Part shown: in pieces, positions 32,990-45,189 of the stretch | Position numbering within the stretch: position 1 is the first letter of the stretch | Layout: every line of letters begins with the position of its first letter | NCBI GenBank assembly: GCA_015680685.1 | Contig: MNCI01006062.1 | Location: forward strand, 269,617-324,719 | Direction: 5' to 3' | DNA from: Gnetum montanum | Lineage: Eukaryota; Streptophyta; Gnetopsida; Gnetales; Gnetaceae | DNA: 55,103 nt | Notes under the pieces: generated by a model | The model's input: only the letters and a program-made list of their open reading frames with translations | The model's database searches: none | What the model was told of the DNA's origin: nothing | Translations under genes and position numbers: made by a program

Positions 32990-35832
32990 CCAAATATTGT
33001 GAAAAGTATACAAGGGTTTCCACATTAGGGATGAGTATGGGTAGAGAAGTAAGTCCATTGAGAGAGGTTTTGGATGGCAACCTAGAATAGTGCCACACTA
33101 AAAAAAAGTATTTAAAATTATCAACTCCATGAAAAGATAAAGAATCTACATTACTTGCCTCCAAGAAATAAGATGAAAAGGGGATAGAGCTAAAGATTTA
33201 GGTAAAGGTTACAAACTATTCTATGTAAGAAAAGAGAATTATGGAAATATACTAGACATCATCATTGATCAATCTGTCAAAGACAAAGTGGTACAAGTAT
33301 ATCATCATGGTGATTGAATTATGACCATCAAACTTATTCTTAGAAATAAGATCATTACTGTCATTAGCATATATGCTTCATAAATTGGCCCAAAATACTC
33401 CATCAAGAATTATTTTTGCAATTCTACAAATCATGTGCTTTAATAAAAATTTAGATAAGAAAGCATATTTATTAGAGGGGATTTTAATGATCATGTTAAA
33501 TTTAGGAACATGGGATATGATAAGATTCATGAAGGATACGAATTTGGAGAGCGTAATGATATGGAAGATTTACTACTATAATTTGGAAGTGCTTGTGAAC
33601 TTGTAATTGTAAATAATTAATTAAAGAAGAGGACAAAACATTTAATTATATATAAGAGCGATATGAATAAATTACAAATTGATTAGTTCATGCTACGTAA
33701 AAGAGATTAGGCCATGCGCAAAAGGTACAAGGTCATACCTAGAGAATACAACTAGCATCAACTAATGGTCATAGATTTAGCTATATAGAGCTTTAAAGGT
33801 AGCATAAGAAAAGAGACTAAAAATATAAAAGGATGAAATTTGAAAGAAGATAACATAACCTTATTCAGAAAAAAATTGTTTTATAAATATACCTATAATT
33901 AAGATTACTCCATAAATTTAATTTGGGGCCAAATGGAAAGTTGCATTTAGAAAATTAGAAAACAAATTTGGATGAAATAAAAGATAAAAAATACATCCCA
34001 AGGAAGACATGATGATGAAGTGATGAAGTACAATATGCTATTCAAAACAAAAAAAATTGTTTTAAGGAATGATAGCAAAGTAGTAGCTAAGAAAACAAGC
34101 TTATATATAATATGTGGCAAAGAAGAAAGAAACCATAGTTATAGTAAAAGGCATACATAAGTAAAATCTATGTGGATAGCTTTTATGAGAAATTAAGATG
34201 AAAGGAGAAAAATCTATTTATAAATTGGAAAAAATTAGAAACAAGAAATGTAAGGACATTGATCATGTCAAATGCATTAAGAAAGTTGATGAAAGAATTA
34301 TAGTAAAATACAATGAAATTTTGGATAGGTGAAAAGAGTATTTTCAAAAATTATTAAATTCATAATTTGTAAGAGAAGAAAATAAAGAATAAAAACTAAA
34401 TTTTGGTTTAGTATATAAAATTTCCTTCTCTAAGGTGAAGACAATCTTATTAAAGATGAAAAATGAAAAAGCAATTAGACTAGATAATATTCCTATAGAA
34501 GCTTAGAAACGATTAGGAGAGACAAGAGTTTCTTAGCTTTGCATACTTATTTAACAAAATTTTGATGGACAAAGAAATGACAAATAATTAGGAAAAAAAA
34601 ATTGTTGTTCTTATTTATAAAAATAAAGGAGTTGTATAAAATTGTGTAAATATAAGGAAACCAAACTAACAAGCCACACTATGAAGGTTTGGAAGAGAAT
34701 CATAGAGTAGTCTCTCAAACTTGAATCAATAATATCAAAAAATGAATTTGGATTTATGCTAATAAAATCTACTATAAAGGTTATTTTCTAGATATAAAAA
34801 ATGAAGGAGAAATTCAAAAAACATCAAAACAATCTACATATGATCTTCATGAACTTGAAAAAAAAAAGTATGATAAAGTTCTTAGAGATATTATTTAGTG
34901 AACCTTATGGAGGAAAAACATCCCTAATAAATATATTAAATTGATTCAAGATATATATGAAGGAGCTACCACTAAAATTAGAATAGCTTATGGAACAATA
35001 TTTGAATTTTTAATTACAATAGGTCTACATCAATGGTCTGCAGTTAGCTCATACTTATTTGTCATTATTATAAATGAATTAACAAAGAAAATACAAGCTA
35101 AGATCCCTTAGTGTATGATATTTGCAGATTATATTGTATGAGTGTATACATCTCTAGTAAATATTTCTTTTAAAATGGAGACATGAAGCCATGATCTAGA
35201 ATCAAAAGGCCTAAAAATTAGTAAAAGTAAGATAGAATATATGGAATGCAATTTTCATAACATAAGTAGTGATAAAATAGAAGTGACAATTCATGAAAAA
35301 AAAAGTCTCTTACTATAAACAATTTCACTACCTAGGTTCAATTCTCCAATCATATGATGAAATTAATAAAGATATAAGAAATAGAATTAAGGCAAGATGG
35401 TCAAAATGGAGATAGGTCAGTGGTGTTTCATGTAATAAAAGAATACTAATAAAATTGAAAAGGAAATTTTAGAAGAAAGCAATTAGGGCTACTATCTTAT
35501 ATGGTGCAAAATGTTAGGCAGTACAAAAGAGGCATGAACAAGAAATCAGTCTGTCAAAAATGCAAATGCTTCAATGAATGTTGAATGTTACTAGAAGAGA
35601 TAAACTGCATAATACAAATATTAGAAAAAGACTTGGAGTAATTTCTATTTCAAATAACTTACAAGAATAATGGCTTAGATGGTTTAGACATGTGCAAAGA
35701 AGATTAGACAATGAGCCTATAAAGAAAGCTTACTACATTACTGTTCCAAGAAAACCACTAAAAGGAAACCCAAATAAGATACAGGGAAAAACTATTGAAG
35801 ATGAGTTGAAGAAACTAAAAATAAATAAATAA
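32990..35832 (+). pseudogene. RTE-type LINE pseudogene (endonuclease and RT), 5' part
   Basis: Decayed non-LTR retrotransposon ORF. The apurinic endonuclease-like domain begins near 33010-33130 with CLQEIRWKGDRAKDLGKGYKL (about 33155-33220), then IMTIKLILRNKIITVISIYA. Next comes GDFN-like GILMIMLN/FNDHVKF, with YEFGERNDMEDLL (33530-33570), LKKRTKHLIIYKSDMNKLQID and FMLRKRD (to about 33710), and KVIPREYN. A linker follows with NKKCKDIDHVKCIKKVDERIIVKYNEILDR (34240-34330). RT then has GAT(T)KIR..YG and FADYIV at 35120-35131, where catalytic FADD is FADY, and LESKGLKISKSKIEYMEC. The C-terminus (35440-35820) reads KAIRATILYGAKC, EISLSKMQMLQ and RWFRHVQRRLDNEPIKKA. Frameshifts and stops throughout. 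Confidence 0.85.
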
Positions 35833-36393
35833 TGAACCACAATATCACGTACGTGATATCACATCCACCACGCGATATTGCGTCCTGCCTCATCTTCTAT
35901 AAATAAGAGGTGATGCCTTTGGTTTCCATACATTAGACTTAGACCCTTAGCTAGACTCTTGTAGTTTTGTCATTCTAAAGTTAGAATTATTTCTGTGTGC
36001 CCATAGTAGGAGTCATAGAGTGAACGGATCTTTATTCGAGCAATTTGTACCTAAGCACAATTTTGTGCACAACAATAAAGATGAACTTTATGATAAACCT
36101 TGCAGCATAAAGATTAAGCTAATTAGTAATTAATTATTGTTTAATGCTTTCCTAGTTAATTAATATCTCTCTCAACCTTCAACCCCCTTAGTTAAATACA
36201 CTTAGTACGTATACCTCAAGCTTACTTAACCATACAACCATGACAATACAAGTAAGTTTGGGAAGACAACGATTGATTAACCCTGAGTGTTCCATTAAGG
36301 CGCATAAGCACTTGGTCCTTGGAGTTCGACCGAATCGTGCATGAAATGCTCGTATTCGTATGGTTGAGTGTAGGGGTACCTTGCCACTAATCA
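35833..36393 (+). repeat. Solo LTR inserted in the LINE
   Basis: Begins TGAACCAC and ends ...GGGGTACCTTGCCACTAATCA. It shares the GTTAGAATTATTTCTG.GTGCCC, GGATCTTTATT.GAGCA and GTACCTAAGCACA blocks and the GTAGGGGTACCT end with the solo LTR at 39742-40541. A TATA-like CTATAAATAAG is at 35900-35910. Flanks are AATAA to the left and, overlapping the last A, AATAA to the right, so the target duplication is plausible but one base uncertain. The LINE frame resumes directly behind it. Confidence 0.8.
35842..35859. repeat. Perfect 18-bp palindrome ATATCACGTACGTGATAT in the solo LTR
   Basis: Self-complementary over all 18 bases, about 40 bp ahead of the TATA-like box. A related CGCGATATTGCG follows at 35871-35882. 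Confidence 0.9.
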
Positions 36394-36495
36394 ATAAATA
36401 TATAGCTCTTTATAAAGATGAATAAAGAAAAAGAATTCATATAGCTGACCCCATTTTATTAAGACAAGATTCAGATGATGATGAAGATGACATCA
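36394..36495 (+). pseudogene. C-terminal end and tail of the RTE-type LINE
   Basis: Continues the LINE frame interrupted by the solo LTR: KYIALYKDE, then a stop at the Trp position, then RKRIHIADPILL, which matches the conserved last residues of this LINE class (NEWR.RIHVADP). A short GATGATGATGAAGATGA run at 36473-36490 looks like the simple-repeat 3' tail of RTE elements. Confidence 0.8.
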
Positions 36496-37008
36496 TTTGG
36501 TTACAAAGCAACAACATCTTTGTTATGGAATGAATCCATTTTGGGAATGAAGATGTGAAAAACTTCTCCCTTTAGCTTTTTTGTATCCTTAAATAAGTTT
36601 ACATTAATGATTTATCTCCATGAACTAGTGCTCCTTCCATGCTCTAGTGCTTCAATGCTTTGGTTTCTTCTATTTGAATGGGGTTGAATATTTCAAATTT
36701 TTCTCTCTTATGTTATAAGAGAATTACAAATGAGAAAAATATTTAGAAAGCATAAATCATATCTTATCAATACTTACCTTAATCTCTAGGAAATAACAAG
36801 AGGTCAATTAAAGGTTTGCTGATCATCAATCACCAATCTTAACTAGGGTTACATAAAGTGTAACTCATATCTCTAGTTATCTAAGTAAAGATAGGACAAA
36901 TTATTTTTTCCATTACCCAAAATATTTTACTTTCCTGATTAAGAATATAAATTAAATAAATAAAGAAAAATTAGAAAGTAATAAATAAAATAAAATTTAA
37001 GAAAATTC
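36496..37008. other. AT-rich stretch without genes
   Basis: No coherent frame on either strand. It lies between the LINE tail and the deadenylase remnant. Confidence 0.5.
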
Positions 37009-38121
37009 CTAATTTTCATCAACCTCTAGGATCAAGAGATGCAGTTGTAATTTCATCATAAAGGCTATATGGTTGAAGGGTCTTCTTCAAGATGGTAAGG
37101 CTTAATCTTACTCTTCAACTTTTTCCTTGGGGATTAACTCTAGTAGTTTGATAACTTAAAAGAAATTTGTATCAAACCGAATCTAGTCTAGGATATTAAC
37201 AAACAAGGATGTTGACTCAACAATAATCATGATAGTGTAATTAGTAAATTGTGGTTCTTGAGGAATGATATTCATTAGCATAATTTGTTCTTGAATTCTA
37301 GAATTCAGCTTGTCTACTAAAGATTCAAATTAAAAGGAGTATGCACTGGCCAAAGAAAATATATGATGAACATATGGAAACATCTTCTTCAAATTACATT
37401 CCTATTCCAAATACTCTTTCACACTTCTATAATTTAAGAATTGATGAACACCACTTCTAGCTTTTGCATTGCACTCTCCACAATAGATAAATGGTACTAA
37501 GTTGAGACTAGTATAGGCTAGGAATAGTTTATACTTTAAAATTTTCTCAATTTAATTAATCAAGTATGGTACTTAAAAAATTTTAACATTTAAGCTTGGT
37601 GGATCAGTAATCAAATATGTGTTAACCACATATACACACATTCTTAATCACTATATTTTAAATACCAATGTCAAGGCTATGTGGCTTCTCTAAAATTTTG
37701 ATTATTCTTTCTTCTCCATGACTTGAAGGTATGAAATTTCAAAAATATTATTTTCTAATCTCCATTCAAACCTTTGTATTAACTCAAACTTGGCTTCTTT
37801 GTAAAAAATTATGAAACCATCCATATTGTGGTTCCTGCAGTATGTTATTTTGTATGGCTCAAAGGAAGAACCATCATAAGAACCTTTTTACTTGTAGATA
37901 CCTTTATATCCTAACTTTCTTAGATCAAGCTAAAATTGGCATAAGAACTCCCAAGGTAGGACTTCTTGTAGATACAAGACACTAGCATTCCAATCTTCTA
38001 ATTTTACAAGGATGTCGAGGTATCAATATTCATATGAGTCCATGGCCCAAGATGGACATAGGGGATCCTTTCTTTTATTTTCTAGGGATCTTATACATAC
38101 ATTGTATGTTTCAATCTTCAT
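37009..38121 (-). pseudogene. CCR4-type mRNA deadenylase pseudogene, intron-free
   Basis: Minus-strand frame from 38121 (MKIETYNVCIRS) to about 37009 that follows the endonuclease/exonuclease/phosphatase domain of plant CCR4 (carbon catabolite repressor 4), which shortens mRNA poly(A) tails. Matching segments in order: CPSWAMDS; VLYLQEV (the metal-binding Glu kept); LRKLGYKGIYK; MDGFIIFYKEAKFELIQ; CVYVVNTYL; VPFIYCGECNAKARSGVHQFL (CGDFN is CGECN); SLASAYS; EPQFTNYT; VIKLLELIPKEKVEE; ALPS; NHIAFMMKLQ (SDH is FNH, catalytic Asp lost). At least eight stops. The segments follow without intron-sized gaps, which suggests a processed copy; no poly(A) remnant is visible. The N-terminal part of CCR4 is absent. 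Confidence 0.8.
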
Positions 38122-39741
38122 ACTTATATTCTTTCCTTATTAATTTATTCTCACAACTATCATACCCCTTATCGAAATAAGGATATGATTCTCCATGGTC
38201 ATCAATCTCTACCGAGTGTTTTGGTTAGTTACTGAATTAATGTAAGCCTTCTTTATATTTTTGGCTTTCTGACTAAATTTCTAACTACCTATTTTATTGG
38301 ATTAGTAATGGCTCAGCTATATTTCCTAAACTCTTAATGACCTTTCTACCTCCCTTAATACATTGACTGTGGAAATGTAAATAATGATAACTAGCGGTTA
38401 GTAGCATAGGTCTAACTATATGTATAACTTAATTACCTAATTCCAAGGCCCAAGATGGCTAAAAATATTAGATTCATTATTCTTAACCATCATATTATTA
38501 GATATAGTTAGTTGATCTAAGGTATGAACCTACTAAAGTATACTTTAAACTATTACCTAATTGTCATCTTCTCAATTAACTAATCTTGGATTCATCAGGT
38601 TTAAAAATATTGGAAACAACTATTTATATGTTTAAAACGAACATCAAATGTCCAAATTATGACAAAGATAGATACAAAGGATATTAAAGCATATTCTAAG
38701 GATGAGGATTAAAAAATTAATTTTTGGAGTCTTAAACAATAAAAATGTGTTCACCATTAAGTCTAGAAGTCTGAAATCTACTAGAAAGAAATATTTATTC
38801 ATCAAAAAAAATACTTCCTAGATTAATAGTTATGGGCTTTTAAAGCTCAAAAATTAAACCCAATTGTATTAATCATCCATCCCAGTATTACTCCAGGACT
38901 AGCATGCTTAATTATGAAGTTTTTATTCCAATTTTTATAAATCAAGTCATTTGACCTAGTTGGTTAAATTTGACCACAAGTTGGCATTTAAACTTTTATT
39001 TTTAAGTTTTAAAGTTTGAACAAAAAATTTATTGACAATTGAGTTGTAGACCTCAAGTGTCTGTGGATGCAAAGGAAGAAAGGAACCTATGATCTCATCA
39101 ACATCCATGGGCATCGAGGAAGGTATGGACCACCAGCACTCTCAGTGTCTATAGATACCACATGGTGAACTTCACTAAGATGAGGATTTCAATTAGGCAG
39201 TAACACCAATAGGTAGAGCAACATGGTAGACATCAATAAGTGTAGGCATAATAAGCAAGTTTGCATACATAGATGGCAAAGACAATGGCCTAAGAAACAT
39301 GAAGGATGTAGGGCATAGCAACTTGCAAGCAACATGACACAATGGATGTCAAGAGGTGACAAAACGAAGAATGTGCAAAAATGACAAGAAACATAGGACA
39401 TGGCAAAGAATTTGTGCAATGTGATGCAATGAGCAAGCAACCTATAACACAATAAACAACATTGTTTGATGTGCTCCATAGCCTGCATAATTTTGTGGGG
39501 CCTAGGTCATGACACAGTGTGGTCATGCCTTCACCAGTGGTGTAACCTTGCTAATCAACAAAGAAAATGCAATCCCCCTTAAGGTTAGAAAAATAATAAT
39601 TAATTAATTAATTAAGATAAATTTTATATATATATATATATATATATTATTTTTATAATTTATATATTACTATTAATATTATTATTTTAGTTTTTTTACA
39701 ACAATAAATACAAAATGTCTTTAATTTTTACCTAACCAAGT
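38122..39741. other. AT-rich stretch without recognised genes
   Basis: Short minus-strand frames (39189-39526) are Cys/Leu/His-rich low-complexity readings of a GCAA/ACATG-rich segment and look spurious. A TTAA tetranucleotide run (about 39595-39615) and a TA run (about 39627-39648) precede the solo LTR. Confidence 0.5.
39595..39660. repeat. Microsatellites (TTAA)n and (TA)n
   Basis: Consecutive TAATTAATTAATTAA and TATATATATATATATATAT runs. Confidence 0.9.
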
Positions 39742-40541
39742 TGATGAGCGATGAGGTACCCCTACGCCCAACCATACAAATACAAGCATTCACATGCGAT
39801 CCAGTCAAACTCCAAGGATTAAGTGCTTATGCATCTACATAGAACAAGGATGAGTTATGCAATCATTGTCTTCCCAAGCTTACTTGTAAGGCTTAATTGT
39901 ATGGTTAAGTAAACTCGAGGTATGTGATTTTTATTATTTTATGTTATATCTTCTTGATGCTTAAAATAGAGAAATGAGGCAATTTTATAACTAATTTGAT
40001 TTAACTAGTTAACTATTCTCTAACTAGTCCTAACACCAGCATCCGTTCCCACTCTCCAAACACATCTTGAACCAATGTAACACTACTAGGATTACCAAAC
40101 GCTAGTCATTACTAGGTTACCAAGTATTACCACATATGCTTGGAGTGGTTTTCATAATTAACAGTTCAATAGAAATAACATTGATTAACTAATGAGAGCA
40201 TCAAATAACAGTAAATAACATTAAATGCAATAATTAAGCTATTCTGAATGTTGCAAGGTTTATCACAAAGTTCTTCTTTATTTACAAACACAAGGTGTGC
40301 TTAGGTACACAATGCTCAAATAAAGATCCATTCACTTTATGACTCTTATTGCGGGCACTCAGAAATAATTCTAACTCTAGAAGGGAAAAACTGCAAGAGA
40401 TTGACTAAGGGACTAAAAACTAATGCCAAACCAAGTGCCCTTGTCTCTTACATCGCATGCATGATATTGCTTCGACATCTCCAATATCATGTATCCAATA
40501 TCGAGGGTTCGATATTAAGGGTCTGATATCGGGACTCATCA
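39742..40541 (-). repeat. Solo LTR with perfect 5-bp target duplication
   Basis: Runs TGATGAG... to ...CTCATCA with inverted ends, and is flanked on both sides by CAAGT (39737-39741 and 40542-40546). On the minus strand it starts TGATGAGTCCCGATATC and ends GTAGGGGTACCTCATCGCTCATCA. It shares the GTTAGAATTATTTCTGAGTGCCC and GGATCTTTATTTGAGCA blocks with the other LTRs. No internal sequence is present, so it arose by LTR-LTR recombination. Confidence 0.92.
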
Positions 40542-40546
40542 CAAGT

Positions 40547-41090
40547 AATTTAATCAAATGGGTAGCCATCTAGGGCTTAAAAGCTTGACTTTTTAAACTA
40601 AAGGTCATGGTTCTGATTCCTATTCCTAAAGTTTTGAAATTAAGTTAAATTTTAAATTTTATAAAATCTTGATATCTCCCAAACTATAACTCTGATGGAG
40701 ACAAAATTATTAATTTTAGAATTGTCCTGACAAGTAATATGCATTGAAGATAATCTCAAAATATAAACATTAACCTAAATTTTCATTATTTTGAGAGACT
40801 AACATGGCCTATTCACCAAATTAACCTAATTGAGTCAATTTATAAATGACATTGGAACTTCTAAGTGACTTCAGTTTGATTAAGAAATGGTAGGATAGAC
40901 TTTCATATAGAAGTTTAATATATTTTTATAAATTTTATTGTCAATAATGTGATGTTGTCCTATTTCACAATTCTTGGCTATGACTTATTGAAGATATGTA
41001 CTAAGTATTACTAAGCTTAATTTACTTAGATCCAAGTGAATAGATCAAAAGGATGAAATACATCATTATTGCCTAATGAATATCAAGTTC
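40547..41090. other. AT-rich stretch without recognised genes
   Basis: No coherent frame and no repeat unit seen. Confidence 0.5.
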
Positions 41091-41365
41091 CCTATTGTTA
41101 AATAGTTAATAAGATAGGCTACATCAATGCATGCCTATCAATGTATCCCCATCAATGCATGGTAGGATGCATTAATGCATATACATCAAAGTTGATGTAG
41201 TTAGTGTCTATATAAATGTTCTTATCCCTCACATTTATGGCATCTTTTGATCATAGAGTTAGCCAAATTCTTGCAATTTCATTCCTCCAGAGTTAGAATA
41301 TTTTCCCTCTGGATGCCCGCAACGTGGATATATTAGTGTTGGTGACCATTTAGGACTATCAACAT
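41091..41365 (+). repeat. Partial LTR, same superfamily, with possible primer-binding junction
   Basis: Contains a cluster of ATCAATGCAT and ATGCATTAATGCAT palindromic words (41120-41185), a TATA-like CTATATAAATG (41210-41220), CACATTTATGG, and the TTGCAATTTCATTCCTCCAGAGTTAGAATATTTTC block common to the other LTRs. It may end ...ACTATCAACA at about 41362, with TTTGGC following as in the primer-binding site of some gypsy elements. The start and the rest of the element are missing. Confidence 0.5.
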
Positions 41366-42779
41366 TTGGCCTTTAGTCTTGTGACGTAGAGTCACAGGAA
41401 ATGAAGGTGTTACATAAAACAAGGTTTAGGTGCTTGTTGATCTTCTGGCAACACCAAGGCCTAGATACCTCCAAGAACTCAGTGGTTATAAAATGAACTA
41501 AACATGAGTATGTGTTTGTTGTTGTAAATGTTGAAATGCTTGAGTTTGTGTATAAAACTATAGCTAGCTATCATAAAAGAAATTCAACTAGCTTTGTTAA
41601 ATACTATGAGTTATTAAAGATTCCAATTTTGTCAAATCACTTAGTCTATATAGTCCCTATAGTATGCTACTTGAAACACATAAAATTTCACAAAAATGCT
41701 TGAACACAATTCTACCAATCTACTTCTAATTTTCCCTAGAGAGAAAATTCACAAAAAAAACTAGAAACAGTGTGAGATTCAAAGGATTTAGAAAGAGAAA
41801 AGAAAAGAAAGTGGATTTGTGCAAATCTAAAACATTTAGGTAAGATAAATTGAACATGATGAAACACTTCACAATAAAGCTATTCCAATTCAATTTAAAT
41901 CTTACAAATTGTCCAAACCCTCTAAGCCCAACAAGTAATTTCATAAAAGACAATCTTATTACACTACCAAAATGCTTTGTAAAGAAGTACAAGCTTTTGT
42001 TTGGCTAGCTAACAATTGTCAAGAATTGCAAACAATATAATTAGCAGAAAAATTTGACAATTTCAAGATTGAAATATTAAGGCAATAAACTTTAAAAAAT
42101 GAAGTTATTTCAAACAATTCAAAGTATCAAAGATTTTTCTAGACCTTCAAGACTCAAACAGGCAATTTCTATAAGACATTTCTATTAAATTGCTCAAGAT
42201 GCTTTTCTAAGAAAACATAAGCTCTTATATGGAAAAACTAATAGAAGTCTAATATTGTGCAAAAATTAAGCTATAAGAATAATCTAGAAAACCCCAAAAT
42301 TAAATGCGAAGCACAATACTATCTAGACCATTAGATAAGCAATTAAAACAAAATGGGAAGAAAAGAACTCACAAGATTAAAACAAAGCAGCCGAATTAAT
42401 GTCTTTAGTAATCTATGCTTTTACAATCTTCAATATTTTTCTAAGTATCTTCTACAAAATTCCTCCTTTGAATTCTACCCTTGAAGCCTTTTTATAGTGA
42501 CTTCCAAGTAGTTACAAACATCATGAAAAATTAAGGTGGGTTACAAACATTATGGGGTTAGTTATAACCACCATAGAGTTAAATGTTATAGTTGACAAGT
42601 GTCTAGTAGTTACAACCACCATGGTAGTTAATCATAACTACCATAATTGACAAATGTTCAATTCACATGGAACTTTGAACAAGTGTCCCATAAATTCCCT
42701 TTCTTTTTGAATAATAATAGCGTTTCTTCTTCTTTTCTCTTTTTGTTTATATATTTATACAAAGCATATAAAATATACT
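41366..42779. other. AT-rich stretch without recognised genes
   Basis: Short frames at 41512-41703 (+) and 41726-41992 (-) show no family resemblance. At 42520-42660 the words AGTTACAAACATCAT and GTTATAACCACCAT recur several times as a loose repeat. Otherwise nothing is seen. Confidence 0.45.
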
Positions 42780-45060
42780 TCCATAACGGTTACCACTTAA
42801 GATAGGGTTAACCCGTACAAAAACCCTTGACTTGAGACTTCAGGGTACCGTCTAAAGCCCTCTCGTAACTTTGACAACTATGATCAGCAACCATTGTCTT
42901 TGACAGAATGATCCATGTAAATCTGACTTGCAGGATCAGTGCCACGTATGACATAATATAGGTATGTGACATGTCAGCATTACCAGCAGCTGAAGGATTG
43001 GTGATGCTCAAAGCTGTGAATTACCTCTTCAACTTCCCAAAGTTCTTATTGGCAGTATACTGAAGCAGATCTGTTGCACCAGATGTAAGCTAGCTAGATA
43101 ATTTTGTTGCACAAGAGGATTGAGAAGTGAAATGATTTTCTGGTTGTCTTGCAGATGCAGTTGAAGAAGGACAAAATGATTTGATTTGTCAGGCAAAATG
43201 ATCATTATTATATCCCAAACTTGCTTCAAGATAATTTACAAATCCATGTGTTTTGTTTGAACAAGATCAACAACGCCTTTAAACTTGCTGGTGCCTGGTA
43301 ATAATTCGCTCCAGCCAACTTTCTAAATACACTGTTCACCGTGTAAGTTTTCTTAGACGTACGTTGTACCATGACGTGGCTTACTCACAGGAGGGTTCAT
43401 TTGAGATACCATTTCTGCTTGTACAGCTTTAATTACTAAATTGCTTGTAACGTTCGGCAAGCTTCAGAGTTTGTTTCTTGATTTAGCCAAACCGAAAGGT
43501 TTTTTTTTTTTTTCTTTTTTTCAGGCTTCACATTGGCCCGCAGCTTCCAAAACAGATTCAGGGAGCTGGTGAACACTTATTATCTATACGGGAGTTGCTG
43601 AAATAGAAACATGGGAAAGAGCTCGAGGAAAATCTGCTCCAGATGTCTCACCAATAAGGTCTTCACCAGTGAATAAGCTTGACGGTAATATTCCATCAGA
43701 TAACAATGATCGCTTAGAAAAGGCCATTTTGAGACTGCAAAATTGAGGACCAAAGGAAAATCCATCCACAGGTGAAAATGGGTCTGACAATTGACGGGCA
43801 ACATCATTAACATCCTCATTATATGTTACATATGATGGAGTAATAAAAGAAAAAAATAACAGCATAAAAAAAAAACTCAATCCTATTATGCTATTTCTTT
43901 CTTTTATTATTTTATCAGTGTTATCAAAGCGAAGAGTATTCAATTTTTCTTCTTCTGCTGCAAAGCCTAATTATTGGGAGTAAGCCTAATTATTGGAAAA
44001 AACAGCTGTGAAGCGGTACTTAACAGCAATTAATTAGAAGCTTACTTTTCTTGAATTACACTTTCCTTTTCTACTCTTTGATAGTTTTAGAATTTTGTTG
44101 GATAGTTTTAGAATTCTCTCTAAAGATGAGATAAAGACTTCTAAACTTGTTGTGAAGATCTTACTTAATTTTTAGATGTTTCAATTTTTGTAACCCTAGA
44201 TGTGGCTATTTAAGTCTCTTGGGATCAATCAAGATCAATCATGGACACAAGAGTTGAATGTATGTGGTTTCTGAGAAATAAAGGTTGCTGTCTTGCTGTT
44301 ATTTCTTTCTTTTATTACTCTATCAACATAGAGAGTCTGAGAAATACTTTCAATAAGCATTTTACGTAATGTTTTGACAAGAAGCCAATCAGTTGAAGGA
44401 GGCGATGTTCCAACATGCTCATCGTATCCATATGATTTAGTAGTAAGATGAGGTTTGGCTATAAGCCAAAAAATAAAAATCATCTGAAAGCCCGAAATGG
44501 AAATCTGCCACATTGATCGTAAGTTTTTTTTTTTTTTTCTGTCTCCCAGAATACAATGTAGCTAACCTTTTTATCTCGTGGGATATCTTTTCCTTCCTTG
44601 CTTCTTCAAAACATATAATTCCAGAAGAAGTCACTAATGGATTTTTAGTAGTGTCCTCTTTGAGTCATGATGAGCAACTGTCTCGTATGACTGATAATAA
44701 CACCTGAAACAAAGATATTACAGAAAATTTGATGTGTAGTCTCATGTGTTTCTACGTCCTGATGCATAATTGCTTGTAATATTTGGTGAAACAAGATATC
44801 AGGAAAAAGAATCCACGACTATTTCCAGGAAACTGCTACATCTATCCTAATGATGCCACCCTGATTCATGAAAAAACACCCTTCGTAACAGAAATTCTAT
44901 TGTACGGAAATTATATCTCCTCCAAGTGGATAACTAACATTTGTTACTATATCTTATTTTACACGTTATTGACACCTTGATTCATCATTACTGGGTTCTT
45001 GTTGCTCTTTGCGTAAGAAGAAACATCAACAGCAGCAGCAAAGTGGCAGTAGATGATGCA
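42780..45060. other. CpG-retaining segment with splice-like signals; unidentified low-copy sequence
   Basis: CpG words are clearly denser here than in the flanks (for example GACGTACGT at 43357-43366, AACGTTCGGC at 43450, GCTCGAGG at 43620). Plus-strand splice-like sites occur: a GTAAGCTAG donor at 43086 and a TTTTCTGGTTGTCTTGCAG acceptor ending at 43153, and a T-rich acceptor ending at about 43524. Open frames exist on both strands (minus 43584-43943 and 44235-44513; plus 44783-44980, LFPGNCYIYPNDATLIHEKT), but none matches a family I know. It may be a gene remnant or an unmethylated intergenic piece. Confidence 0.35.
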
Positions 45061-45189
45061 TATTTTTCAAGAATTTGTCATTGAAAGTTCATAAAAAAAG
45101 GAATCTCAAGCTATGTAAGTTCATGAAGTTTTGATCAAATGGATGAGATGGGTAATGGATTCTTTAGTATAGAATGGAATTATGTGATG
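45061..45189. other. Short AT-rich junction
   Basis: Nothing recognised between the CpG-retaining segment and the repeat block. Confidence 0.4.

Noticed and set aside
39189-39526. Minus-strand frames of 78 and 99 codons, rich in Cys, Leu and His
   Set aside because: They overlap in two frames over a compositionally simple GCAA/ACATG-rich stretch and resemble no protein family; long by composition, not by selection.
41366-41480. TGTGAC...GTCACA as a regulatory hairpin
   Set aside because: Arms are only six bases and the element around it is incomplete.
43584-43943. Minus-strand frame of 119 codons as a real gene
   Set aside because: The plus strand over the same bases is also largely open and follows an acceptor-like site; neither reading matches a known family, so no gene is called.
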